Part shown: in pieces, positions 60,801 through 64,000 of the stretch
How the letters are laid out: every line of letters begins with the position of its first letter
Numbering within the stretch: the stretch's first letter is position 1
Source: Pyrocephalus nanus
Taxonomy: Eukaryota > Chordata > Aves > Passeriformes > Tyrannidae
Direction: 5' to 3'
DNA length: 64,000 bases
Assembly (NCBI GenBank): GCA_038380795.1
Contig: CM076280.1
Coordinates: 3,645,501-3,709,500, forward strand
Made by a program: the position numbers and the translations under genes
Notes under the pieces: generated by a model
Told to the model about the DNA's origin: nothing
The model's input: only the letters and a program-made list of their open reading frames with translations
Databases searched by the model: none

Positions 60801-63800
60801 GGCAGCAGCCTCAGCTGTGGTGAGGTCCCTCCTTGCCAGGGAGCAGCTGAGCCACAGGATGATGATCCTCTCTTTAGGGCATCCCAGGGCTGAAGGGCAT
60901 GAAAGGAGACCCTGGACCCAAAGGGCACAAGGTGGGTGACACGTTCTGGCCACGGTGGGAACCCTGAGTAGTGTTTCATTTGTGGGATGGCATCATTTAT
61001 TCCCCCTCTTGTTGCAACCTAATGGCTACAACATCTTTCTCTGGGGGTTGACCGTCATGTCCCCGGCTGATGGGAGGTGGAATCTTTAGATCTGCTCCCA
61101 AACCAGGTCCTTTTCCAGCCTCTCCATCCTCCTGGAGTTGCAAGAGCAGCACCAGTCTTTTAAATCAGTCTTTTAATCCCCTGCTCTCAGTAGTGATGCT
61201 GATGCAGCACAAACCTCCTCCGTGCCATTCCTGAGGAGCTGATGGATCCACCCTCGGCTCGAGAAGCCAAGCACATCCTCACCATCCCATCCCTCATCCC
61301 CACAGCCATAAATAGGAGTGACAAGCAGTCCCTGGTGCTGGGGAGCTGCTCACATCCCTCGGGAAAATGAAACCCTGGGAATCAATAAAGCCTTAATTCG
61401 CTGGGAGCTCGGTGATCAGCAGCAGAAGCTGAAGGGCAGTGCCTGAAGTGCTGGCAGAGGGGAGGCTGTGGCAGCCTGGGCTGGGGTTTGTCCCCTGCTC
61501 CCACCACAGTTCAGCACGTTTCTTTATTTCCTGAAAGTGTTTCCTGGGAAATTCCGAGGTTTTCCTGAGACATATTTTAGTCTGGGATAAAATAAACTTT
61601 CATTTTGGCAGCTGAGCATCATCCATCCCCCTGCCTCCCTCTCCAGCCATGTGGGTGCAGCTAATTCTGAACCCAAAGGATGGGTGTTTGAGGGTTTGTT
61701 TGGTTTGGTGGGGGTTTTTTTTCCAAAAAAAAGGGAAATTCTGCATTCCCATCACTGGGAACTTCCCTTTTCCAGACACTTGTTAGAGGCCAGGAGATGT
61801 TTGGCTCTGGGAAATATCCCCAGGCTGGTACCTCCTGCCAAGGGCAGGCAGCAAAGCCTCCACTGATGGGCAACCAGAGCAGGGGTCCAAAAACCCACCC
61901 TGCAGGGCAGAGCCCCCCACCCAGGCTGGTGTCCAGGGGGGGTCCTACCCCTCTCTTTGACCCCAGAGCTTTCCCTGCCTCTCTTTTAGGGCGAGAAGGG
62001 CAGCATGGGCGACCTGGGCCAGCAAGGGGACGATGGCTTCAAGGTGGGGGATGGTTTTGCCTCTTTTCCTTCCTCTCCCTGGTCCCTTGTCACCCTGTGT
62101 GACATCCTGCCACGTCTCCTAGGGCAAGCCGGGACCCCATGGCGTCCCTGGGAGGCCAGGAGCCAAGGGAAAACAGGTAAGGGAAGGATGGAGAGGGATG
62201 TCAGGGACTGACATGAGTGTTTGGGGTGAATTCCTCATTTTTCCATGCAAAATCTGTGGGGAAGGGATTGGGTTTTGGAAGGATGCCCCTTGCAGTACCC
62301 TGACCACCCCTGGTGCCTTTGCAGGGTGACACTGGCCCCCCTGGCCCACGGGGACACCCTGGAATTCCCGGGACACCGGTGAGTCCTTCACCCTCCTGGC
62401 AGGTTTGGGTTCACTCCCGGCCCCACAGGGGCTACACTGGGATGGGCCTTTGATCCCACCTGCCTCCCACTCAGCTGGGCCTTGTCCTTTCCTTCCAGGG
62501 CTTCTCTGGACCCAAAGTAAGTAGTGGGGAGCAGCTGGAGCCGGGATCAGCCCTGTCACAGGGTACCCTGCCCTCCTTCCTGCCCCTTGGGGGACCCCGG
62601 GGTGCAGCTCAGCACAGCAGCAGCTCCACCCCTTGCTTTCCTTCCCTCTTCCACCTCATCCTCGGGCAGGGGCTGAGGGGCTTCCCGGGACTGCCGGGCC
62701 CCAGGGGCACGCCGGGAGTGCCGGTAAGTGGAGCGTCCGTCACCGAAACTTGGGTTCCTTGCTGCCTCAAATTTGGGGCAGTGAGGTCCTGCCATGCCAC
62801 GCCACCCTGCTGGCAGTGTCAGAGGAGCTGCCAGAGTGATGGGCAGCAACCAATGTCACCAGCACTGTCACTGTCACCCAGGGTCTCGCCGGCCCCCCTG
62901 GTCCCAGCGGGCCCGCACTGGTGCTGTCCCAGGAGGAGCTGCAGGTGAGGGACTTCCCATCTCCTTTTGGTGGGTGGATCGAAGGGGCTGACAGGGATGT
63001 TGTCCCATGTCCTGCTGCTCCTGAGGTCCCCTGTGCTCAAGGACCAAGCAGATGTTGTTGCTCCCTCTCCCACCACACTCGTCCTTGTCCCCTGCACGTC
63101 CCGTCCCTTCCCTCAGCACCTGAGGATGCTCCTGGCCAAAAGGAGAGAGGGGAGCTAAGGTCAGCTTGGATATTGTCCCCCTCTTTTAGCACCTCATTTA
63201 TTCCTCCAACCACCTGAACTACACTGCAGTCTGGGCTCTGCTGGACACCCTGAACCAGGAGCTCCAAGCCCTCATTGAGCACCCCAATGGCACCAAAACC
63301 AACCCAGCAACCACCTGCAAGGAGCTGCTGCTGGCACACCCCAGCCTGCCTGATGGTACCAGGGGGCATGTGGGGTCCCCACCGTTGGCTCTGGGTCTGT
63401 CCAGCTCTCCAGAGCCTGTGCAGGGACAGGCAGCTCTCTGCAATGAAGAGGGAATGAGGATTTGGGGGATTGAGGCCAGTTGGGTTTCATGGGCATCCCT
63501 GCAGAAAGGGGCTGGCAGCCAGGCTGGATGGAGGTGGCAGCTGGGGATGTGCCACCAGCTGGGGTGGGTGGCATTGTGTGGCACCCTCCCCGTGCCAAAA
63601 CCCAGGTGCCAGGAGCTCCCCTCTGGCTCCCTGCAGGGCAGTACTACATCGACCCCAACCAGGGCAGCCCCCAGGACGCGCTGGTGGCTTTCTGCAACTT
63701 CACAGCAGGGGGGGAGACCTGCATAGCCCCCGTCCACAACCAGGTATGGGGTGGCTTTGGTGGCCCCAAGTTACCCCTTGGGGTGGGTGAGGATGAGGGT

Positions 63801-64000
63801 TGGTGGGGCTGGAGAGAGACTGTGTTGTGTCCAGGAGTTTGGGGGGAGGATCCTGGTCACGGTGTGTGCCCAGGCTGCGGGGACAGGACACGTACGTGGG
63901 ATGTGTGCTGGCTCCTGGTGCTGGCAGTGCCACTGTCACCTGCTGGGACAGCATGGCACGGTCCCTGCTCCCCACAGGTCCCCATCAAGGCTTGGCTGAG
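18657..64000 (+). CDS. Clade B (type V/XI-like) fibrillar procollagen alpha chain, multi-exon, 5' and 3' incomplete
   Basis: This gene encodes an extracellular fibrillar procollagen chain that should trimerise through its C-propeptide and co-assemble in fibrils. Sixty-six exons can be joined without a stop, giving about 1,655 codons. Domain order is: TSPN/LNS N-propeptide (E1-E4), variable region with a poly-Glu run (E5-E7), a 17-triplet minor helix (E7-E9), a short linker (E9-E11), a major helix of exactly 338 triplets (E11-E63), telopeptide (E63-E64) and the start of the COLFI domain (E64-E66) with the IDPNQG calcium-site motif and [10 protein letters not shown]. This layout is known for types V and XI; clade C chains (XXIV, XXVII) lack the minor helix and have a shorter major helix. 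Missing are the signal-peptide exon and roughly the last 190 residues of the C-propeptide. The odd points are four non-glycine triplets, loss of cysteines C2 and C3, and very low similarity to the four known clade B chains. COL5A3 or COL11A2 is possible, but I cannot settle orthology. Confidence 0.9.
19061..19219 (+). CDS. E2: N-propeptide TSPN domain, second part
   Basis: Begins [19 protein letters not shown], matching the 'FPEDFSILTTVKAKKG' beta-strand region of type V/XI chains, and ends TTRRRHYE. The acceptor is ctcctgccag, the donor gtgagt, and both ends are in phase 2. Confidence 0.87.
19716..19911 (+). CDS. E3: N-propeptide TSPN domain, third part
   Basis: Contains [20 protein letters not shown] followed by VDCRLVD. 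This corresponds to the 'DGKWHRIALSV...LDCKK' signature of the TSPN fold, including the second conserved cysteine. It ends [15 protein letters not shown] with donor gtgagt in phase 0. Confidence 0.9.
20240..20399 (+). mobile_element. CR1 LINE 3' fragment in intron E3-E4
   Basis: 'gtgagggtgggcaggccctggcacaggttgcccagagaagctgtggctgcccc'; ends 185 nt before E4. Confidence 0.88.
20585..20728 (+). CDS. E4: end of TSPN domain
   Basis: Reads [20 protein letters not shown] then HSYNSTCTG, the counterpart of '[26 protein letters not shown]' in type V. The last two of the four family cysteines are kept. NST is an N-glycosylation sequon. The exon is 144 nt, phase 0 to 0. The donor gtgtgg is weak, so the 3' end is the least certain part. 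Confidence 0.8.
22345..22386 (+). CDS. E5: short variable-region exon
   Basis: 42 nt reading [14 protein letters not shown], phase 0 to 0. A long pyrimidine tract precedes ccag and the donor is gtaaga. There is no recognisable motif; the call rests on strong splice sites, frame and position between TSPN and the acidic exon, where clade B genes have variable, often alternatively spliced exons. Confidence 0.7.
23169..23188. repeat. (TG)n microsatellite
   Basis: Ten TG units. Confidence 0.95.
23741..23776. repeat. A-rich run
   Basis: A long A run followed by aaaaaag units. Confidence 0.9.
25526..25557 (-). mobile_element. CR1 LINE fragment, left arm of a split copy
   Basis: 'cccctgccatgggcagggacaccttcca'. 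The sequence that should follow resumes at 25719, after an opposite-strand CR1 piece. Confidence 0.75.
25558..25713 (+). mobile_element. CR1 LINE fragment inside another CR1
   Basis: 'ggggctccaggagagctgg' to 'ttggatattggtaagaaattcttccctgtgac', in the opposite orientation to both flanks. Confidence 0.8.
25719..25972 (-). mobile_element. CR1 LINE fragment, right arm of a split copy
   Basis: Continues 'tttccactagcccaggttgctccaagccctg' and further into the element. Its distal half is the inverted homologue of 25558-25713. Confidence 0.88.
27620..28160 (-). mobile_element. CR1 LINE 3' fragment
   Basis: Begins catggaatcttaatggtttg and continues through 'cagagctgttccatccctctgaccatcttggtgcc'. Confidence 0.92.
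28699..28752 (-). mobile_element. CR1 LINE terminal scrap
   Basis: 'atggaatcattaaggttggaaaagacctctgagatcattgagcccaacc'. Confidence 0.75.
28796..29326 (+). mobile_element. CR1 LINE 3' fragment
   Basis: From 'tgtgctgggcactggtgaggcc' through 'cagcctggagaaaaggaggctcagg' to 'ttttgtgatccttggattcc'. It lies head-to-head with the scrap at 28699. Confidence 0.92.
29742..30330 (-). mobile_element. CR1 LINE 3' fragment
   Basis: Near-duplicate in type of the copy at 27.6-28.2 kb; begins 'gatcataggaatatggaatg'. Confidence 0.92.
30690..31020. promoter_or_regulatory. Smaller CpG-rich patch in the E5-E6 intron
   Basis: Contains 'cgcgtccatggcgcggagcgg' and 'gagccgcggggagcgggttc'. It is the only CpG-dense part of this intron and has no repeat or exon match. 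Confidence 0.35.
31282..31594 (+). mobile_element. CR1 LINE 3' fragment
   Basis: 'ggggctccaagagagccagagagggactttgg' to 'gttggaacaagatgatctttaag'. Confidence 0.88.
31862..32005 (-). mobile_element. CR1 LINE 3' fragment 83 nt before E6
   Basis: 'ttgtagagtcattaaggttggaaaggacctccaggatcactgagtccaacc', then 'caccaccatggcaactgaaaccacagcac', typical of a CR1 subfamily different from its neighbours. Confidence 0.85.
32089..32398 (+). CDS. E6: acidic variable region with poly-Glu run
   Basis: 310 nt, starting [21 protein letters not shown] run of 21 Glu codons (20 GAG, one GAA) occupies 32221-32283, followed by [20 protein letters not shown] with an NST sequon. Acidic variable regions are typical of type V/XI N-propeptides. 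The donor is aag|gtttgc, which is not strong, but it gives phase 1, exactly what E7 requires. Confidence 0.83.
32221..32283 (+). repeat. (GAG)n coding microsatellite
   Basis: 21 consecutive Glu codons within E6, GAG except for one GAA at the fifth. Confidence 0.97.
32514..32902 (+). CDS. E7: basic/proline-rich variable region and start of minor helix
   Basis: Begins [20 protein letters not shown], then an NIT sequon, a basic stretch [13 protein letters not shown], and ends [16 protein letters not shown]. The last 12 residues open the minor collagen helix (four triplets). Phase 1 in, phase 0 out, donor gtgagt. Confidence 0.88.
34074..34228 (+). mobile_element. CR1 LINE 3' fragment
   Basis: 'tggatgggatattggggagaaattcctccctgtgagggtggggaggccctgg'. 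Confidence 0.88.
34399..34443 (+). CDS. E8: minor helix
   Basis: 45 nt reading [15 protein letters not shown]. It holds a cysteine in an X position of the minor helix, which is unusual. Acceptor cctctcag, donor gtgagt. Confidence 0.9.
35236..35355 (+). CDS. E9: end of minor helix and start of linker before the major helix
   Basis: 120 nt. Eight triplets ([20 protein letters not shown] and on to GVP) are followed by [16 protein letters not shown]. In type V the same position has a non-collagenous linker after a 16-17-triplet minor helix; here the minor helix totals 17 triplets. Confidence 0.9.
36698..36722. repeat. (CTCC)n microsatellite
   Basis: About six ctcc units at the left edge of the CpG-rich island. 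Confidence 0.9.
37189..37218. repeat. (TCTG)n microsatellite
   Basis: About seven tctg units at the right edge of the CpG-rich island. Confidence 0.92.
39418..39480. repeat. A-run followed by T-run
   Basis: A stretch of A with a few G, then ten T. The transcript could form an A/U hairpin just upstream of the E10 acceptor. Confidence 0.85.
39540..39578 (+). CDS. E10: linker
   Basis: 39 nt reading [13 protein letters not shown], which takes the place of 'AQAILQQARLAL' in COL5A1. It follows a long T/C tract. Acceptor tttcag, donor gtgagt, phase 0 to 0. It sits at the right edge of the 4.2-kb intron that contains the CpG-rich island. Confidence 0.8.
39710..39763 (+). CDS. E11: start of major helix (residues 1-15)
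   Basis: 54 nt reading [18 protein letters not shown]. The first three residues close the linker, and Gly-X-Y begins with GAP. Donor gtaagt. Confidence 0.92.
40111..40164 (+). CDS. E12: helix 16-33
   Basis: [18 protein letters not shown], six triplets; acceptor tccacag, donor gtgagt. Confidence 0.93.
41202..41309 (+). CDS. E13: helix 34-69
   Basis: 108 nt, twelve perfect triplets from [15 protein letters not shown] to GLPGEQ. GLPGEQ is the nearest thing in the helix to a GxOGEx integrin-binding motif. Donor gtgagg. Confidence 0.93.
41615..41670 (-). mobile_element. CR1 LINE terminal scrap
   Basis: 'tggaatcatggaatggtttggcttggaagggaccttaaaaatcatctc'. Confidence 0.8.
41903..41956 (+). CDS. 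E14: helix 70-87
   Basis: [18 protein letters not shown]. Position 87, where alpha1(I) has its N-side cross-link lysine, is Glu here; a lysine occurs at 84. Confidence 0.93.
42159..42222. repeat. AT-rich palindromic microsatellite
   Basis: Repeated atatc/gatat units in the intron before E15. Confidence 0.8.
42455..42508 (+). CDS. E15: helix 88-105
   Basis: [18 protein letters not shown]; acceptor tttcag, donor gtgagg. Confidence 0.93.
42605..42649 (+). CDS. E16: helix 106-120
   Basis: 45 nt, [15 protein letters not shown]; the preceding intron is only 96 nt. Confidence 0.93.
42909..42962 (+). CDS. E17: helix 121-138
   Basis: [18 protein letters not shown]. Contains GVMGFQ (127-132), one residue away from the GVMGFO motif bound by VWF, DDRs and SPARC in types I-III. 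Confidence 0.93.
43504..43548 (+). CDS. E18: helix 139-153
   Basis: [15 protein letters not shown], 45 nt; donor gtaagt. Confidence 0.92.
43849..43902 (+). CDS. E19: helix 154-171, with a cysteine
   Basis: [18 protein letters not shown]. Cys164 is in an X position; donor gtgggt. Confidence 0.93.
43989..44033 (+). CDS. E20: helix 172-186
   Basis: [15 protein letters not shown]; the preceding intron is only 86 nt. Confidence 0.93.
44299..44352 (+). CDS. E21: helix 187-204
   Basis: [18 protein letters not shown]; acceptor tttcag, donor gtgagt. Confidence 0.93.
44698..44742 (+). CDS. E22: helix 205-219
   Basis: [15 protein letters not shown], 45 nt; donor gtaaga. Confidence 0.92.
45000..45261 (+). 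mobile_element. CR1 LINE 3' fragment ending 17 nt before E23
   Basis: Runs from 'gtgacagcccccagggaatggctgg' to 'gctcaggatattctgtgatt'. The exon's acceptor region starts at once after it. Confidence 0.92.
45279..45332 (+). CDS. E23: helix 220-237
   Basis: [18 protein letters not shown]. The 3' end of a CR1 element lies 17 nt upstream of this exon, so the branch-point region is repeat-derived. The final GPG puts two glycines side by side across the E23/E24 junction without breaking the Gly-X-Y register. Confidence 0.92.
45999..46043 (+). CDS. E24: helix 238-252
   Basis: [15 protein letters not shown], 45 nt. The acceptor is gaag, with a T-run further upstream; donor gtgagt. Confidence 0.92.
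46590..46643 (+). CDS. E25: helix 253-270, with a cysteine
   Basis: [18 protein letters not shown]. Cys254 is in an X position, the second cysteine of the major helix. Donor gtacca. Confidence 0.92.
47043..47150 (+). CDS. E26: helix 271-306
   Basis: 108 nt, twelve perfect triplets from [15 protein letters not shown] to GPWGPD; donor gtgagt. Confidence 0.93.
48305..48358 (+). CDS. E27: helix 307-324, glycine replaced at 319
   Basis: [18 protein letters not shown]. The fifth triplet reads SSE, so residue 319 is Ser (AGC) where Gly is required. Length and register are otherwise intact. Confidence 0.92.
48620..48673 (+). CDS. E28: helix 325-342
   Basis: [18 protein letters not shown]; acceptor ttttag, donor gtaact. 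Confidence 0.92.
48871..48915 (+). CDS. E29: helix 343-357
   Basis: [15 protein letters not shown], 45 nt; donor gtgagt. Confidence 0.93.
49470..49523 (+). CDS. E30: helix 358-375
   Basis: [18 protein letters not shown]. The donor gttccc is poor, but it gives the standard 54 nt; an earlier gtacac would break the frame. Confidence 0.88.
49765..49809 (+). CDS. E31: helix 376-390
   Basis: [15 protein letters not shown], 45 nt; donor gtgagt. Confidence 0.93.
50381..50434 (+). CDS. E32: helix 391-408
   Basis: [18 protein letters not shown]; donor gtaagg. Confidence 0.93.
50798..50977 (+). mobile_element. CR1 LINE 3' fragment
   Basis: 'gggtggttggcactgaacaggctccccagggcagtgggcac' to 'gctcagggtattttgt'. 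Confidence 0.9.
51177..51230 (+). CDS. E33: helix 409-426
   Basis: [18 protein letters not shown]. The acceptor is ccaaag, with its pyrimidine tract displaced about 12 nt upstream. Donor gtgaga. Confidence 0.9.
51432..51485 (+). CDS. E34: helix 427-444
   Basis: [18 protein letters not shown]; donor gtaagg. Confidence 0.93.
51639..51692 (+). CDS. E35: helix 445-462
   Basis: [18 protein letters not shown]; donor gtaggg. Confidence 0.93.
51906..52138. repeat. G/T-only low-complexity tract
   Basis: About 230 nt made almost entirely of T and G (units tttg, ttttg, ggtttg, with G-runs such as ggggg and gggggg), in the intron before E36. Confidence 0.95.
52195..52248 (+). CDS. E36: helix 463-480
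   Basis: [18 protein letters not shown]. It follows the intron that carries the G/T-only tract. Donor gtgagt. Confidence 0.93.
52443..52487 (+). CDS. E37: helix 481-495, glycine replaced at 481
   Basis: [15 protein letters not shown], 45 nt. The exon opens with GCC (Ala) instead of a glycine codon, immediately after a good acceptor (gtcccccag). Donor gtgggg. Confidence 0.9.
52719..52763 (+). CDS. E38: helix 496-510
   Basis: [15 protein letters not shown], 45 nt. The next intron holds the longest CR1 fragment of the window. Confidence 0.93.
52946..53712 (-). mobile_element. CR1 LINE 3' fragment, longest in the window
   Basis: From 'atcacagaaccacagaatcaagcagg' to 'gacacttggcctggttgaacccc', about 770 nt, filling most of the E38-E39 intron. 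The far end reaches the late reverse-transcriptase ORF. Confidence 0.92.
53881..53988 (+). CDS. E39: helix 511-546
   Basis: 108 nt, twelve perfect triplets from [15 protein letters not shown] to GLPGYP, including the very flexible [10 protein letters not shown]; donor gtgagt. Confidence 0.93.
54270..54323 (+). CDS. E40: helix 547-564
   Basis: [18 protein letters not shown], with an internal GREGPS duplication. Confidence 0.93.
54520..54573 (+). CDS. E41: helix 565-582
   Basis: [18 protein letters not shown]; donor gtacag. Confidence 0.92.
54762..54815 (+). CDS. E42: helix 583-600
   Basis: [18 protein letters not shown]; donor gtgggt. Confidence 0.93.
55099..55206 (+). CDS. E43: helix 601-636
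   Basis: 108 nt, twelve perfect triplets from [15 protein letters not shown] to GKQGKE, strongly acidic in the middle; donor gtaagt. Confidence 0.93.
55264..55485 (-). mobile_element. CR1 LINE 3' fragment
   Basis: Reverse orientation of the 5.0/45.0-kb subfamily: 'cagagcgttgtccaaaccctcctggagctctggcagcc'. It lies just left of the decayed E45 copy. Confidence 0.92.
55590..55758 (+). pseudogene. Decayed duplicate of E45 3' end and its intron
   Basis: 'aaaggagagaaggtccaagaaggtttg' matches the end of E45, and the next 130 nt ('ctgcctcaccc', 'agtgtccccacagg', 'gtgggaaaccttgggctc', 'cctaggaa', 'catgtctcatgggcatgacc') match the start of the intron after E45, in order. The frame is lost and no donor remains. 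Confidence 0.85.
55801..55854 (+). CDS. E44: helix 637-654
   Basis: [18 protein letters not shown]; donor gtgagg. Upstream in the same intron lies a decayed copy of E45. Confidence 0.93.
56152..56259 (+). CDS. E45: helix 655-690, glycine replaced at 670, GC donor
   Basis: 108 nt. Triplets run [21 protein letters not shown], so residue 670 is Ala (GCT) in place of Gly, then perfect triplets to GREGLM. The donor is gcaagt at 56260, a GC-AG intron with an otherwise ideal context. Confidence 0.92.
56260..56265 (+). promoter_or_regulatory. GC-type 5' splice site
   Basis: The intron after E45 starts gcaagt. It is the only non-GT donor among the exons placed. The exon is exactly 108 nt with this site, and no GT donor nearby would keep the frame. 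Confidence 0.88.
56572..56625 (+). CDS. E46: helix 691-708
   Basis: [18 protein letters not shown]. The closing GWF triplet is aromatic and atypical for a collagen helix. Donor gtaagt. Confidence 0.92.
56658..56773. repeat. 60-bp tandem duplication near the donor of E46
   Basis: Two copies of 'cctggaagggg', a tgtgtgtgt run, 'gactgggagc' and 'actgggcagggct' with an exact 60-bp period, starting about 30 nt after the E46 donor. Confidence 0.93.
56806..56859 (+). CDS. E47: helix 709-726
   Basis: [18 protein letters not shown]; acceptor aacag follows a T-containing tract, donor gtacag. Confidence 0.92.
57075..57128 (+). CDS. E48: helix 727-744
   Basis: [18 protein letters not shown]; donor gtattg. 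Confidence 0.92.
57494..57547 (+). CDS. E49: helix 745-762
   Basis: [18 protein letters not shown]; donor gtgaga. Confidence 0.93.
58038..58328 (-). mobile_element. CR1 LINE 3' fragment
   Basis: 'atggaatcccagaatcccagattggcttgggttggaagggacc' to 'gaagccattcccccttgtgctgtcac'. Confidence 0.9.
58493..58600 (+). CDS. E50: helix 763-798
   Basis: 108 nt, twelve perfect triplets from [15 protein letters not shown] to GKPGRQ; donor gtaact. Confidence 0.93.
58765..58818 (+). CDS. E51: helix 799-816
   Basis: [18 protein letters not shown]; donor gtgagt. Confidence 0.93.
58961..59014 (+). CDS. E52: helix 817-834
   Basis: [18 protein letters not shown]; acceptor tttcttag, donor gtgagg. Confidence 0.93.
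59276..59329 (+). CDS. E53: helix 835-852, KGHK motif
   Basis: [22 protein letters not shown] at 846-849 resembles the KGHR context of fibrillar cross-link lysines. Donor gtaccc. Confidence 0.92.
59680..59733 (+). CDS. E54: helix 853-870
   Basis: [18 protein letters not shown]; donor gtaagt. Confidence 0.93.
59912..59965 (+). CDS. E55: helix 871-888, glycine replaced at 880
   Basis: [18 protein letters not shown]. The fourth triplet is PPR, so residue 880 is Pro (CCC), two base changes away from a glycine codon. Donor gtaggt. Confidence 0.91.
60214..60267 (+). CDS. E56: helix 889-906
   Basis: [18 protein letters not shown]; donor gtgagt. Confidence 0.93.
60878..60931 (+). CDS. E57: helix 907-924, KGHK motif
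   Basis: [22 protein letters not shown] at 921-924 lies near the C-side cross-link site of other fibrillar chains (930 in alpha1(I)). Acceptor tctttag, donor gtgggt. Confidence 0.92.
60932..61989. other. 1.06-kb intron between E57 and E58
   Basis: No repeat of known type and no coding signal seen. Confidence 0.5.
61990..62043 (+). CDS. E58: helix 925-942
   Basis: [18 protein letters not shown]; it follows a 1.06-kb intron. Donor gtgggg. Confidence 0.92.
62123..62176 (+). CDS. E59: helix 943-960
   Basis: [18 protein letters not shown]; the preceding intron is 79 nt. Donor gtaagg. Confidence 0.93.
62325..62378 (+). CDS. E60: helix 961-978
   Basis: [18 protein letters not shown]; donor gtgagt. 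Confidence 0.93.
62499..62516 (+). CDS. E61: 18-nt microexon, helix 979-984
   Basis: Only GFSGPK, between a good acceptor (ccttccag) and the ideal donor gtaagt. Its two triplets are needed for the helix to total 1014 residues. Together with E62 and the helical part of E63 (18+54+36) it makes a 108-nt block. Confidence 0.88.
62670..62723 (+). CDS. E62: helix 985-1002
   Basis: [18 protein letters not shown]; donor gtaagt. Confidence 0.93.
62882..62944 (+). CDS. E63: end of helix (1003-1014) and start of C-telopeptide
   Basis: 63 nt. [12 protein letters not shown] closes the helix; LVLSQEELQ begins the telopeptide and has no lysine for cross-linking. Donor gtgagg. Confidence 0.9.
63190..63355 (+). 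CDS. E64: telopeptide/linker and start of fibrillar C-propeptide
   Basis: Starts [20 protein letters not shown], with a heptad-like stretch ([16 protein letters not shown]) where the family has its trimerising coiled coil, then [20 protein letters not shown]. The first COLFI cysteine (C1) is present; the C2 position (the C of 'LCHP') is Ala at 63334-63336. There are sequons at NYT and NGT. No RTRR-type furin site precedes it. It ends inside the Gly codon of PDG in phase 1, the same junction as in type V/XI genes. Confidence 0.9.
63637..63743 (+). CDS. E65: C-propeptide, calcium-site region
   Basis: Reads [20 protein letters not shown] then [15 protein letters not shown]. Asp, Asn, Gln and the later Asp of the calcium loop remain; the cysteine of 'NQGC' (C3, inter-chain) is Ser at 63666-63668. 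C4 and C5 are present. Both ends match the type V/XI exon junctions. Confidence 0.92.
63978..64000 (+). CDS. E66: C-propeptide, cut by window edge
   Basis: The acceptor ccccacag is followed by VPIKAWL and the exon runs off the window. It corresponds to the 'ISSWPKEKPG' segment that follows DKK in type V/XI chains. Confidence 0.75.

Overview
The window looks like avian nuclear DNA. It is about half introns and non-coding sequence, carries some two dozen 3' ends of CR1 LINEs in both orientations in the bird-type consensus (the 'gggttggaagggacct' end), and has one multi-exon gene on the plus strand. There is no sign of bacterial, plasmid or phage organisation. The species cannot be named from the sequence alone.

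Region 1 (1-18656) has no exon I can support. It holds CR1 fragments, a probable solo LTR or LTR-like repeat near 1590-2010 with a partial sister copy at 3840-4009, a 22-bp tandem repeat and homopolymer runs. It is probably intergenic DNA and/or the first intron of the gene that follows; the signal-peptide exon was not found.

Region 2 (18657-64000, running off the right edge) is a fibrillar procollagen alpha-chain gene, of which I can place 66 exons, all in frame. E1-E4 encode a TSPN/laminin-G-like N-propeptide domain with the four family cysteines. E5-E7 encode a variable region with a 21-residue Glu run. E7-E9 encode a 17-triplet minor helix, and E9-E11 a short non-collagenous linker. E11-E63 encode the major triple helix in 54-, 45- and 108-nt exons plus one 18-nt exon, each starting on a Gly-X-Y boundary. 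E63-E66 encode the C-telopeptide and the first part of the fibrillar C-propeptide. The summed helix is exactly 338 triplets (1014 residues), the standard fibrillar length, which supports the exon set as complete.

This architecture (TSPN, acidic variable region, minor helix, 1014-residue helix, 99-nt exons split 54+45) is that of clade B, types V and XI. The sequence itself is far from COL5A1, COL5A3, COL11A1 and COL11A2 as I remember them. Four triplets lack glycine (S319, A481, A670, P880), the two cysteines used for inter-chain C-propeptide bonds (C2, C3) are both replaced, and no RTRR-type furin site is present before the C-propeptide. It is either an extremely fast-evolving avian copy of a known clade B gene (COL5A3 or COL11A2 are the best guesses) or an undescribed clade B chain. 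I leave the symbol blank.

The introns carry features of their own: a CpG-rich island at about 36.6-37.2 kb, a GC-AG intron, a decayed tandem duplicate of one helix exon with its intron, a CR1 whose 3' end lies 17 nt from an exon, and a 230-nt almost pure G/T tract.
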